64,000 nt of DNA, from contig JARGSG010000116.1 in assembly GCA_030374805.1 (NCBI GenBank), positions 1-64,000 of the forward strand, written 5' to 3'. The translations under genes were made by a program, and so were the position numbers. Below, piece by piece: positions 10,662-20,264 of the stretch; position 1 is the stretch's first letter, and each line of letters begins with the position of its first letter. The notes beneath the pieces are model-generated. The model made no database searches. It worked only from the letters and a program-made list of their open reading frames with translations, and was not told the origin of the DNA. The DNA comes from Gracilaria gracilis. Lineage: Eukaryota > Rhodophyta > Florideophyceae > Gracilariales > Gracilariaceae.

Positions 10662-12212
10662 TCATCTCTCCTTCCTCTTATTCCCCATCTCTATTCTCAT
10701 CCTGGCAACTGACATCTTTACGTCTTCTTCTTCGTACTCATTCTCTCCATCTTCTATATCTTCCATTTCATTCTCTTTCTCCAAACCTTCATCACCGTCC
10801 AGCTGGTCGTTTGGGTCTTTTTCTAGCCCAAATTCCTCATCTGCGAACTTTGGCCGAAACGCTTGCTCCCTGTGCACCGCGTCAGGAAGCTTTTATCCTT
10901 CAGCTACAAAGGACGTGTGATACCTCAGGCAATTTTCTTTCACCAATGCATCCATGTACCCAGCTCCCGCCTGAAAAACATACCCCCTCCTAATTAACAC
11001 AGGGTAAGGCGGAACCCTGAATTTCTTCGCAACCATTGTACGTGGTAACCTCCTCAAACTCTTTTCATTCGTCATATAAATATTTTGTGACCTCTCACAA
11101 ACCGATATCATAAATTAACTCCTTCCGGAGGCCATCACGAAGAACCCCAGAATATCTCCGTTATCCTTCTCCACATTCTCCAACCCTCGAAAATCAGTGT
11201 GCAACACCGGCCTTGGGCATCCCTCCCCCGTACACAACAAACGCCCTCCGGTTTGCGGCACATACATCCTTTTCTTCGCCTTGCTGTTGTTACAAAGGCG
11301 AAGAGGCGATGCAATCTGTCCAAACCTCGAATCCAACAACGTTCGCTTTCTCACAATCATCACATTCTTCTCATCAGATTCCATGCAATCAACAATCCCC
11401 TTCTTGTCCATAATGTATCGTTCAATTTCCTGCATCTTGTCTTCAGCATCCTTTTTTCCCCCGCGTTGATGATGGGCTTCCATTTCGTTCCGTTCTCTTC
11501 AAACTTCAAGTCTGACTGCTCCTTGAAGTCCTTCTAAAAAACTCCAGCAACCCATTTTTCACATCTTCATCCACCCCCACGCCCCTATTCTCCGCCTCCT
11601 CTGACTTAACATCGTCAGTTCCAAATTGTTCCAAAAAAAGAGACATCTTTTTTCATCAACCCCATTCTCCAGGTGGCAAAGTACTCTCGAGCGAGGTCAT
11701 CCTTCTCCAATGCCGCCATCCAACGAGCTTCTTTCTCCCTGTCGGCTTTCTCTTCAGCAGAAGCATCGCCGTAAGAACTGGTTCTTTCTTATTCCCCAGC
11801 TCCTTGTGCACATTCCCAGCGGCATGCCAGTACACCGCGTGATGAACCGCTCTCAAATCAGCCACCCCAAACACCCCGCCATGTGCTCCTTTCGCAAATG
11901 ATTTATCTCCATCCACGGGTGCTGATGTGTCACTGCATTCTTTCCTCCAGGCCTCTCACTTGTTATCTTATTAACCATAGCCGTCCATGACATATTCGAT
12001 CCACCAGGCCACTCACCTGCCTTGTTCATCCTTTTCGGCGGTTTTTCGGTATTGTTGTCTTCAAATCCACCCATCTTTCCTTCATTCACCCCTTCTTACT
12101 CATCCTGAAGGAACCCACTATCGTCCTCACTGCCACCACTTCTATCCTCGCTCGAAGACACCAAATAGATTTTCTGTTCTTTGAAGAACTTCTTCAATGC
12201 CGGCTTCGCCAT
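10662..12212 (-). pseudogene. Gene V2 of copy A: unknown protein with acidic tail
   Basis: A possible ATG at 12212 (MAKPALKKFFKEQ) lies just downstream of V1 and in the same frame. The frame carries a TAA at 12096-12098, shifts near 11930, and shifts back before 11483. It then runs to 10662 with two more TAA codons (11112-11114 and 10878-10880). The last third ends in a strongly acidic segment (Glu/Asp rich, about 10840-10690). Amino-acid composition stays protein-like across the stops, so this is a once-coding region. No domain is recognised. Because V1 and V2 share one frame, V2 may be the C-terminal half of a single long protein. Confidence 0.45.
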
Positions 12213-12221
12213 ATTTCTGAA

Positions 12222-14282
12222 TTAAGTAATAACCTGCGTTGGTATATCTCCAGAAGGGGTGTTCAAGGTGCCCTTCTTCATCCTCTTTGGAGCAGGGTGA
12301 ACTTCTACATCATCCTCATCGTCAGTAAGATCAATTACCCTCCTCCTCTTCTTCTTCTTCTTGCTCCCAGCCTTGCTACCCCAATCCTCTTCCAGCCGGC
12401 CCGGAGCAATCTTTTTCCGTGTGCTCCGCCTCAACCCCGACGGCTCTGCTTCAGGATCTTCCCCTTGCCTGGAAGCTTCCAACAACATGAGAGCATCTTC
12501 TGCCTCATTAAGTGCTGCGGTTGACGTACCATCACCTAGATCCACGACTTCAACCACTTCCTCCCCCACCTCCTTCACCTCTTCTGACGTTTAAATCGAT
12601 ACTTTGAAAACTTCTTGAAGATTGTTACCCGCGTTCTTCACACTTTTAGCCACCATCCCGTCCCATAAATGCCTCGCACCGCCACGTTCCATTTTTGCTG
12701 TCCGCATACTCCGATATCCCATCAAAGACACATGTTTTCCTCCTAAGTTGAATACTGTCTGCAATACTTTTTCAACACTAATGTCCTTCTTCTTCGCAGT
12801 GACATTGCATAGGTTGTATATACCTATGACACATTGAAAGAAGTGCTTCCTCATGTCTTCAAAACGACCGGTTCTCGTAGAAGAAGACAACCCCAGTTCC
12901 ACATGCCATTGCAAGCAACGTACGACAAATCGAAACTGGCCATCGGTGAGACCCATCAGGAGGTCACTCGAGACATGCGTCAACGTGAGAGCTGGACCCT
13001 CCTCACACACCTACTCAAAGAACTCCAAAAGCCCCTCATATTCCACAAACTTCAGAGCCAATGTCGCGTGACGAGTCAAGTGACGCACCCTGTAGTCTCC
13101 GATAGCCTCACTTCTCTTCAAAGCACCAGCTAAGTGCTTCGAAGTAATGCTCTTCACATCCACATGTGACTCGTCCACGACGCTCTGCACAAAAGATACC
13201 GTGCTATGAATTTTTTCGGCAAACGACATCTTCAGCACATTCGAACTCATCTCGTTCATTGTTATGGCCTTCCCATCATTTCTTCCCCACAGCACAACAC
13301 CCAAAGAACGGACTATATCCACCCACTTCCCGCCTTCCCCATGCAAGTCTCGTAGCACAAGAATTCTGTGATATCCGTCTATGAGGGTTACGAGCACAAC
13401 AATTCTCCCATCGACAACTATTTCATTCACAGCATAATCCCCTAGAGATGCCAGAACAATCAAACCTGCGGACGGAACTCACCCAAAGTTGCGACATTTC
13501 ATCGTCGTCGCCTCCTTGTGTCCCAGATTCACACTTCGAACTGTCTTCTTCGGGATTTCAATCATCTCGATATCCATCGTCAACCTGCGTTGAACATAGT
13601 TGGCAACGGAAATCTTCTTGAGATACAAGGTGTTGTCTACCTCTTCCGACGGAACATTGTCTCCTTCATCGAACACGTCCTCCTCCGCGTCAGCAAGCGG
13701 AGCCTTACTCGTCTGAAAGAACTCCACAATATCGTCGTCGGAGTCCTCTATGATGCTGACGCTCGCTCCCGCGGGCTTCTCCATCCCTTTAGAAGACTTT
13801 CCTGGAGTTTTGGAGGCTTCCACAGCAGGGTTCTCGACCTCCAGAGCAACCACTTTCTCAGGCTGAGATGTAGAACACTTGCCAGCCCCAGACCTTGGAG
13901 TAGGACTTTGCGAAATCTCGAGTCGGTCCATCATCGACGTATCCCACGCATACAACCCAGCCCAGAACAACTCTCTCAGCGTACTTGGTGGGTCTTCAGA
14001 ACCTTGAAAACGGGAAGGGTACTTCGCGCTTCCATGACTTATAACAATCTTTGTCCTCCAGATCACAACCAAGTCTTCTCCTACTGGGGCAGTCGCGCTT
14101 AAAAGATGCCCATGGAGCGAACGGCAAAGAGCCTTACCTGCACCACCGGAGGACCCTACACCTCTCACCTCCGCGGTTCCCACTTTCACCCTGCTCTTTT
14201 CTTTCCCAATCGTCACAAACAAATGCACCGCATCGCCGCCTTTCACTACCGGCGTAGCAGTGGGCGTAACCTTCTGCGTCAT
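12222..14282 (-). pseudogene. Gene V1 of copy A: unknown protein with ParB-like motif region
   Basis: One reading frame runs 687 codons from MTQKVTP at 14282 to a TAA at 12222, interrupted by TGA (13479-13481), TAG (13011-13013) and TAA (12591-12593) but with no frameshift. The N-terminal third is followed by an acidic low-complexity linker (IIEDSDDDIVEFF). The middle contains LIDGYHRILVLRDL near 13400-13350, which resembles the (I/V)DGxHR..AL..L signature of ParB-type N-terminal domains. The C-terminal region is basic (GLRRSTRKKIAPGR, then a Lys/Arg run near 12340) and could bind DNA or act as a nuclear localisation signal. The gene is divergent from the methyltransferase gene. The ParB assignment is tentative; everything else is undescribed to me. 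Confidence 0.5.
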
Positions 14283-14726
14283 TGCTCAGGATGGTGGCAT
14301 ACGCGGCGTAGTGCCTTTTGCCCTCCCTATCACTCGTGTTAGAGGGGGCATTTCTAACACCCCTGCACTTCGGTTTGCTCGTCTTGAATCCGGCCCCCTT
14401 TTATGCTTGCGAGGCAGCATCGCGGTTACACGCGGCTCATAGAATGAAAAAGGTTGTTTAAGACCGTCGAGAACGCTCGCAAGATCGGTTAGCTAGTTGT
14501 AACTTTCACTCCCGCTCTTTTCCGTCTACTTCATCACGGATGCGCGTCCGCTCAATATTAGTTTAAACTATACACTGTGCCTATTTAAAAATTTAATAGC
14601 GTACTCGCGAGACGTTTACAAATCTACATGAAGCTAATAACGCTGCTAATATCTATAGTACACTTGTACAACAATGTTTGAGCAATAAAGAAATAAATAA
14701 AATTTGTGGCGCACTAATTTCACTTT
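14283..14726. other. Divergent intergenic region upstream of V1
   Basis: About 440 bases between the V1 start and the palindromic repeats. The right part (14560-14720) is AT-rich and contains several TATA-like strings. It is the left half of the shared intergenic region from which V1 and the methyltransferase gene diverge, so promoters are expected here, but none can be pinned down. Confidence 0.3.
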
Positions 14727-14802
14727 GGGACAGCGGACCGGGGTGTCGTGGCGCTTCATCGGTGCACCGATGAAGCGCCACGACACCCCGGTTCGCTGTC
14801 TC
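14727..14802. repeat. 76-bp palindrome, copy 1
   Basis: A near-perfect inverted repeat with no real loop, centred on GTGCAC at 14764/14765. It begins GGGACAGCGGACC and mirrors to the GCTGTC side. Only a few mismatches separate the arms. It is the first of three copies in this intergenic region. Confidence 0.85.
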
Positions 14803-14803
14803 C

Positions 14804-14943
14804 GGCACGTTGGCGGGGCCACGTATGCCAGCACCGCAGTTTCATCACACACATCACGTTGACAGCGGGCGAATTTCACCGCTTATGGCTCGTTGGCGGT
14901 GCCACGTGTGCCACTGCCCCAGCTTCATTACTCACGGCGCGTT
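14804..14943 (+). repeat. Imperfect 83-bp tandem repeat between palindromes
   Basis: The segment starting GGCACGTTGGCGGGGCCACG at 14804 recurs as GGCTCGTTGGCGGTGCCACG at 14887, and each copy runs into CGTT-G-GACAGCGG-like sequence. The second unit leads directly into palindrome 2. This suggests the palindrome array grew by local duplication. Confidence 0.6.
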
Positions 14944-15138
14944 GGGACAGCGGACCGGGGTGTTGTGGCGCTTCATCGGTGCACCGATGAAGCGCCACGA
15001 CACCCCGGTCAGCTGTCCCAGGCTGTCGTTGAAAAATATGGAAAATAAAATATTTTTTTGGTAGGACAGCGGACCGGGGGGTCTTGGCACTTCATCAGTG
15101 CACTGATGAAGCGCCACATCACCCCAGTCCGCTCTCCT
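14944..15138. repeat. Composite unit: palindrome 2, AT-rich spacer, palindrome 3
   Basis: Palindrome 2 (14944-15019) runs exactly from GGGAC to GTCCC with centre GTGCAC. Palindrome 3 (15063-15138) is a more diverged version starting AGGAC. A 43-base AT-rich spacer separates them. The same arrangement, with a related spacer, is found at 43323-43509, so this 195-bp unit appears to be a repeat family in its own right. It lies between the divergent V1 and methyltransferase genes, where hairpins or protein binding could affect both promoters. Confidence 0.8.
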
Positions 15139-15530
15139 AACGGCCGTTTCCTACAACATCGCGTATATGTTTGCAATCACCAAGTTCCGTATCTCTCGAG
15201 TGTCGCCGCTTTCCCTGAAACCTCTTTACGGGTTCACGTGCATCTCAGGCATCTTGCACATCTCCCTGTTGTGTTGAAAGAACCTGGTTCGTGCTCTATC
15301 GTTGCTATCCTCTCCCGCCTGCTCCCGTCTCCCGCGCACTTTCATATCTCGTCGGCAGTTATCCCATGCCCGCTGCAGTCCCTCGTGCGCTGTTTCCTCC
15401 CCTCCGCTTCCATCTCCCGTCCGCTGCCATCTCTCGTCCGCTCCCATCTCCCGTCCGCTGCCATCTCCCGTTCGCTCCGGAAATTCGAATCATAACCCGT
15501 CAATGAACGCTCTTCCCGTGCAGGCATAAA
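15139..15530. other. Upstream region of the methyltransferase gene with 17-bp tandem repeat
   Basis: This is the right half of the divergent intergenic region. Four 17-bp units of the form CCATCTCCCGTCCGCTG lie at 15410-15477. Pyrimidine-rich sequence surrounds them from 15290. No gene is supported here; short open frames across the repeat are artefacts of its composition. Confidence 0.5.
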
Positions 15531-18003
15531 ATGACTCCACATAGTTCATCGAGGTATACGTCACCGGCACCCTTAAGCTCCGATATGAAGGTTGGAAAAC
15601 AGTATGGCTCCGGAGATGAGCTTGTCACAGTATGTCTTGCAATTCGCGATCATTACGCCTCGACAATGCGAGATGAAGACCGGCCAAGGAAAGTGGGAGA
15701 CAGCGAGTTCGTTGATTACGTTATCGAGATTCGCAACGTCTTACTGCTGGCCAAGAATTACTTCCATATTCTTGTGGGTCCAGGACATCCGACTTTTACT
15801 GACAGTGAACTACGGGTCGTATCTCTGAAAGGGTCTTATCGTCAGCTATACCTCTCAACAAGATTATTGGACATTTTGGAAGGTGATGGGGACTGGCGTG
15901 TAAGGGACTTCTAGAATGCTTATACCGAGGTGAACTTTAAAAAAATACCGAAGAATGTGACTTTGACCGAGTTTTTCAAGTCAATGACTATACCTCCTGA
16001 GCAAGTGGGACGGGTGGTACCCCCCTTCGCCACAACCGTTGCCACACATTTCCAAAGTATTCTCTTTCTCTCGCTCATTCAGAAATTTTCCATGGAAAAA
16101 AGAGTTGTAGGCCAGAAGAGGAAAAGAAAAGACAAGGGATATCCCACACCTTTTGTGAATGTCCAAATATCAAACAAACTCCAAGCTCAGCGTCTTGGCT
16201 TTGGTGTACAGCTCATAACGAAGGCATGGGATGGTTTCCTTCAATTCCTGGGATTCCCTACCGTGGAGGTCATTGTTCTTCCATTCATCCGAGTCATGTA
16301 TGACGAAATGCAGTTTCAAGCGATTGAGACGGGGGCAGAGGGGTTCGTCCACCGGGATAACGACCATCGCTTGCTACCGAGCAAAGGTGAAACTGTTATT
16401 GCAACAGAGGTCATCGCTTGGGCATGGAATTTACCGCCAGACATCGATGCTGCCCTCCGAATGCTTGCGAAGGAGTTCATTTTGGACCTCAACAAGGTTA
16501 TTGTGAATGCGCAGTTCTTCTCAATTTCCGAACCAAAACGTTGGACAGTTCTGAAGACGTTTACCAGGGACCCATCACGGGCGTTTGCTCAGAGATTTGA
16601 TAGTTTCTCGGATTCGCTTGTGTCCTCCGTCATGAAGGCCACAAATCCGTTGAAACTGAAAGAATCAGTGAACGTTCCTGGTATGAAGGTAACGCCGATA
16701 TCCAAACCAGAACCTGCCATACAAATTGAAGATGATGTGGAGGAGGTGGAAGAAATTGGAAAACCAACGGAGCGGAAGGAGGGGAGAGGCGTAGAAGGAG
16801 ATTGTGATACAAACATAGTGATCGACATTGGGAAAGGAAGTACTGGTGACGAAGCGTCCGGGGTAGGCGTAATACCTCCACGATCCATTGCGTAGCTGGA
16901 TGACAAACTGGCTTTCCGAAGTTGTGAGGAGGAGATGGAGAAGTACTTTCGCTTGTACATTTGCGGGCTTGAGGATATGGTAGAGATGGACGAGACGTGG
17001 CGCAGAGATGGTGTGTCTTCGCTAGGAAAAGTTCAACTGGTTCTCATGAACCCTCCGTACAACATCCGAGGGAACAATAACCAATAACCTAAACAACAGC
17101 TGGTACGATGTACTGAGCTTTAAGGACATGAAGAAGGCTGCAAAGCTTCTATCAAGACTGCTACGTCCTGGGGGCCTTTCGTGATCTTTAGTGCTTCGGA
17201 GCAGGTCCAGCAATGGAGAGATGTACTTTCTGCAATTGGGGGAATAGACGAAAACGGAGTACCAAGGCTTTCATTTGTTGTAGACTAGGTCCCAATGCAC
17301 TTTGTAAGGTCGCAAGGCAACCCGATGCGTAACCCTGGACGTAAGTCGGTCTCCCTTTTCCCTGAAATAGAGTAGGCTGTACATGGAGCTCGAAATGGTC
17401 TCAGCCCCGCGCAGCAGCATGTGATGGTGAACTATGAGAACTTCAATTTCATGCAGTCAAGGTACCCGGGGTACCACAGTGTCATGGACCAGGTAACCCC
17501 CACGTCTAATGGGGAGACTCTTCAGTGGAAGAGAAAGAAGGAAAGAAGGTGGGGGCTACGTTTTACAAAAGGTGTGGTCCGACCAGAAACCTAGGGCATT
17601 GTTGAAGGAGCTAATCAGTCGGTTTTCCCAGGCTGGGGATATTGTGGTCGACTTGTTTGCGGGGACTTTTTCGACAGCAATGGCACGCATGGAGGTAAAA
17701 CAGCATCGTAGGTTCATCGGGTGTGAGCCGGACCCTGACTGCTTTTCCCATGCTAGGCACGCCGCAATTGTTCAATTCGCATTGTTCCGGCGGGAAAATT
17801 AGACGAATATCCAGGTAACTCTAGAAGTTAGGAAGGCTATGGTTCGTATGGTGAACTTATTTCCGAAGTGGAATGTCTGCGCATCGAGATCATGAAAGGC
17901 TCCACCTGGCTTTCCCCAGTATCAAACGTTTCCTACGTAAAGTTTGGACTTTCTTGCGTCAATGTGGCGGTTTGAGAGCTCCGTCACGACTGGTAGGCGT
18001 GAA
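15531..18003 (+). pseudogene. Beta-class DNA methyltransferase (fused to SET remnant), copy A
   Basis: Reading starts at ATG 15531, directly after an in-frame-free leader. A novel N-terminal region of about 480 residues is followed by NPPYN (motif IV, 17049-17060) and then by DLFAGTFSTA (motif I, about 17650-17679). Catalytic motif before SAM-binding motif is the order of beta-class N6-adenine or N4-cytosine DNA methyltransferases. Lesions in this copy include TAG at 15912 (Trp in copy C), TAG at 16893 (Ser in C), an insertion near 17085, TAG at 17286 (also in C) and TAG near 17370 (Tyr in C). After the methyltransferase, FPKWNV continues in frame to LDFLASMW, the start of the SET part, which ends abruptly near 18000 where about 1.8 kb is deleted relative to copy C. 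Confidence 0.8.
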
Positions 18004-20157
18004 AAACGATAGCAAGGAGTAGTACTGGATTAGATAGTGGTGGCCTTCGAAGAACAAAGGGACCTAACGGTGATACAGTGCCTAGGGCTGTGATACCCGA
18101 AGAGGTGGAAGGAGAAAGGGAGAGAGTGAGGGGTGGTCACCCGAAGAGGACGCGAGGAGTGGAGAGTTTGGTTGTAGTGACGCCAAATAGAGTGCCAGAG
18201 GAGAAAAGCATTGGTTTTGTTCAACAGACTTCAAACCGTGAGAAAGAAAGAGTGCGGCGTGTTCGGCCAATGGTGGAACATGAAGCAGAAGAGGATAGTG
18301 GAAGAAGAATAGGGAATGTGGTTGATGTATTAGGGGGTGATGAAGTTGTGGAGGGGGGAGATGAGCGACGAGAGCACGGGCACAAGAGAGGGGTACGACG
18401 TAGAAGTGGTGGATCACCAAAGGTAATTATCGGAGGGAAAGTGGCAGTGGTTGAGCAAGATTTCGAAGTTGAGGATGAGTTACAAACAGAACGGCATCGG
18501 GAAGTGAATTCCATAGAGACAGTGCCACCATAAACGGCCCAAGGGATGCATTTGAGGCGTAACACCGTTTTAGTACCGAATGATGTGGGATACGAAAATG
18601 ACGGCGGTCGTGTAAAAAGTGGGGATAGAATTTGAAGAGGTGACACACGGAAACGGGAAGGCAATGCAAAGAACTTGAGCGTATTGCCACGGTCTGCAAT
18701 AGTTCATTGGTTGAACCCGCCAAAGAGACAGTTAGGAAGTATGAAGAAAGATCACTTTAATTTGATGGTGAGTTTGAAGCGGACGTACAAAGAGTTGGTA
18801 TGGCTGAGAGAATAAAAGAAACGGCAAACTTTGTTAATCGAAGGTCTTCGGAAGGCTGTGAAAGAAAGAAAGCGAGATGGTAGAGGTAAGAAGGTGAGAA
18901 GGCACCGAAAGTATGATATTAGAGTGGAAGAATGGTTTTACGGATTTGCAAGGGCTACATATTATAGGATTCCTCATGATACGAAGTTCGAGGCCTCCGA
19001 GCTTCGTTCCGACATGGAAAACGTTGGTAGAAGTTGAGAAACCGGAGTGAGACGGTGGAAGAAATTAGATAGGAGAGCATTTTCATAGTTGGGGAGAATG
19101 AGATGGTGCCTAGGTGCCCAATTAAGGTTACCTATGAGATGACGGCGTACAAACCATCGACGGAGGGCGGAATTGATGTCTTGTTGAAGTATGTGGTCGA
19201 GACAAAAATAATGGGCGAGACACTGGGGAAGATAAGGGAAATAGGGAGCAAACAAGAGTTCGTGGAGAATGTAAGCTCGGAAAAGTTTCTGATGCAAGGG
19301 ATAAAGCAGATGATAAGCGTTGTGATTGGAGTGCGAAAGTGGGCCGCTCGGGACAGATTATTCTCTTTACTGGGATATGATTTAATTGAGGAGCGGGTTA
19401 AGCCTAGTGTGTGCACGGGGCTTGGTGGGGAGTTGAAGACGCAGATGGACGAGGCTCGCATAACGCTTCTGAGAAGTGAAGAGAATGGGATTAACAAGTT
19501 TTGTGCGTAGGGTATGAGCCGTTTCAATGATCTTGCCTACTCTGGCTCAACTGGGAATGCTCCACCGTGGGGCTGTGATGAAGAAGATAAATATTTCAAG
19601 AATTAAATTGCGGTGCCAGTGTTGACGTAGTACATGGGATACGCAGTGGAGACCAAATGTAGTGGTGAAAAGCATTACGTGGATGGAACGGTGATGCACC
19701 TTGCCATACTCCATGCGTGGGTTGGGTTTGTGGTGAAAACCATGTACGAGGATGTGAGATGTGAAGAGCAAAGGCTGCTTTTGTTTTCTAGTTTGTATCG
19801 GATTTATCTGCCAAGGGCAGTGGAGGGTATATTGAAGGTGGTATGGAAATCGGTGAGGGACGAGCACGGCGAGGAGTTTTCGAACGACTGGTTTTTATAA
19901 GGTATCCGAGGTTTGTGTCGGGGAATTCGGAGAGAACTGCGATGGTTGGGCTGTATATTCAATCGGGGGAGAAGTTATATCTAACGGTGAGGGAAGAATG
20001 GTTTATGGCGAATTTAACGCAGAACGTTAAAGCGATTCCTGGTTGCTATATAGATGCATGCCAACCGAAGGGGCCCAGTTTCAGTCATTTAGTTGGGCAC
20101 CAGGGAGACGGTAGAGATCGGGCAGAAGGAGGAGAGGCAAGAGGGTACCATAAATGA
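18004..20157 (+). pseudogene. Gene X of copy A, 5'-truncated: basic coiled-coil protein
   Basis: This matches copy C positions of about 59990 down to 57853 along its whole length, so both are the same gene. The N-terminal basic, repeat-bearing part and the intergenic region present in C are missing here because of the deletion ending near 18003. The preserved part has a charged N-terminus, a segment with coiled-coil character (18700-18900), a basic block (GRGKKVRRHRKYD) and a long C-terminal region of unknown fold. Stops and a frame change occur near 19040. Two stops, TAA at 19604-19606 and TAG at 19628-19630, are also present at the same places in C. It converges with the transposase. No family recognised. 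Confidence 0.6.
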
Positions 20158-20264
20158 GAGTGGGTGGATTGGAGAAAGGGGTGGGATGATGAAGAGTTGA
20201 AATATCTTCTTCATCCCATACCTATCTCCAAACTTTCCTGTGGAAGAGAATGGTAGTGTTTGGT

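Noticed and set aside
13465-13485. A 17-base micro-intron (GTGAGT...CAG) at the first stop of gene V1
   Set aside because: The reading frame on both sides is the same without removing anything, and removing 17 bases would break it. A simple nonsense change explains the TGA.
14727-15138. CRISPR-like array
   Set aside because: The repeats are long palindromes with unequal spacers, only three copies occur here, there are no cas genes, and the context is a eukaryotic transposon.
15531-17802. MT-A70-type RNA methyltransferase
   Set aside because: MT-A70 enzymes carry DPPW; here the motif is NPPY and the SAM-binding FAGT motif lies downstream, as in beta-class DNA enzymes.
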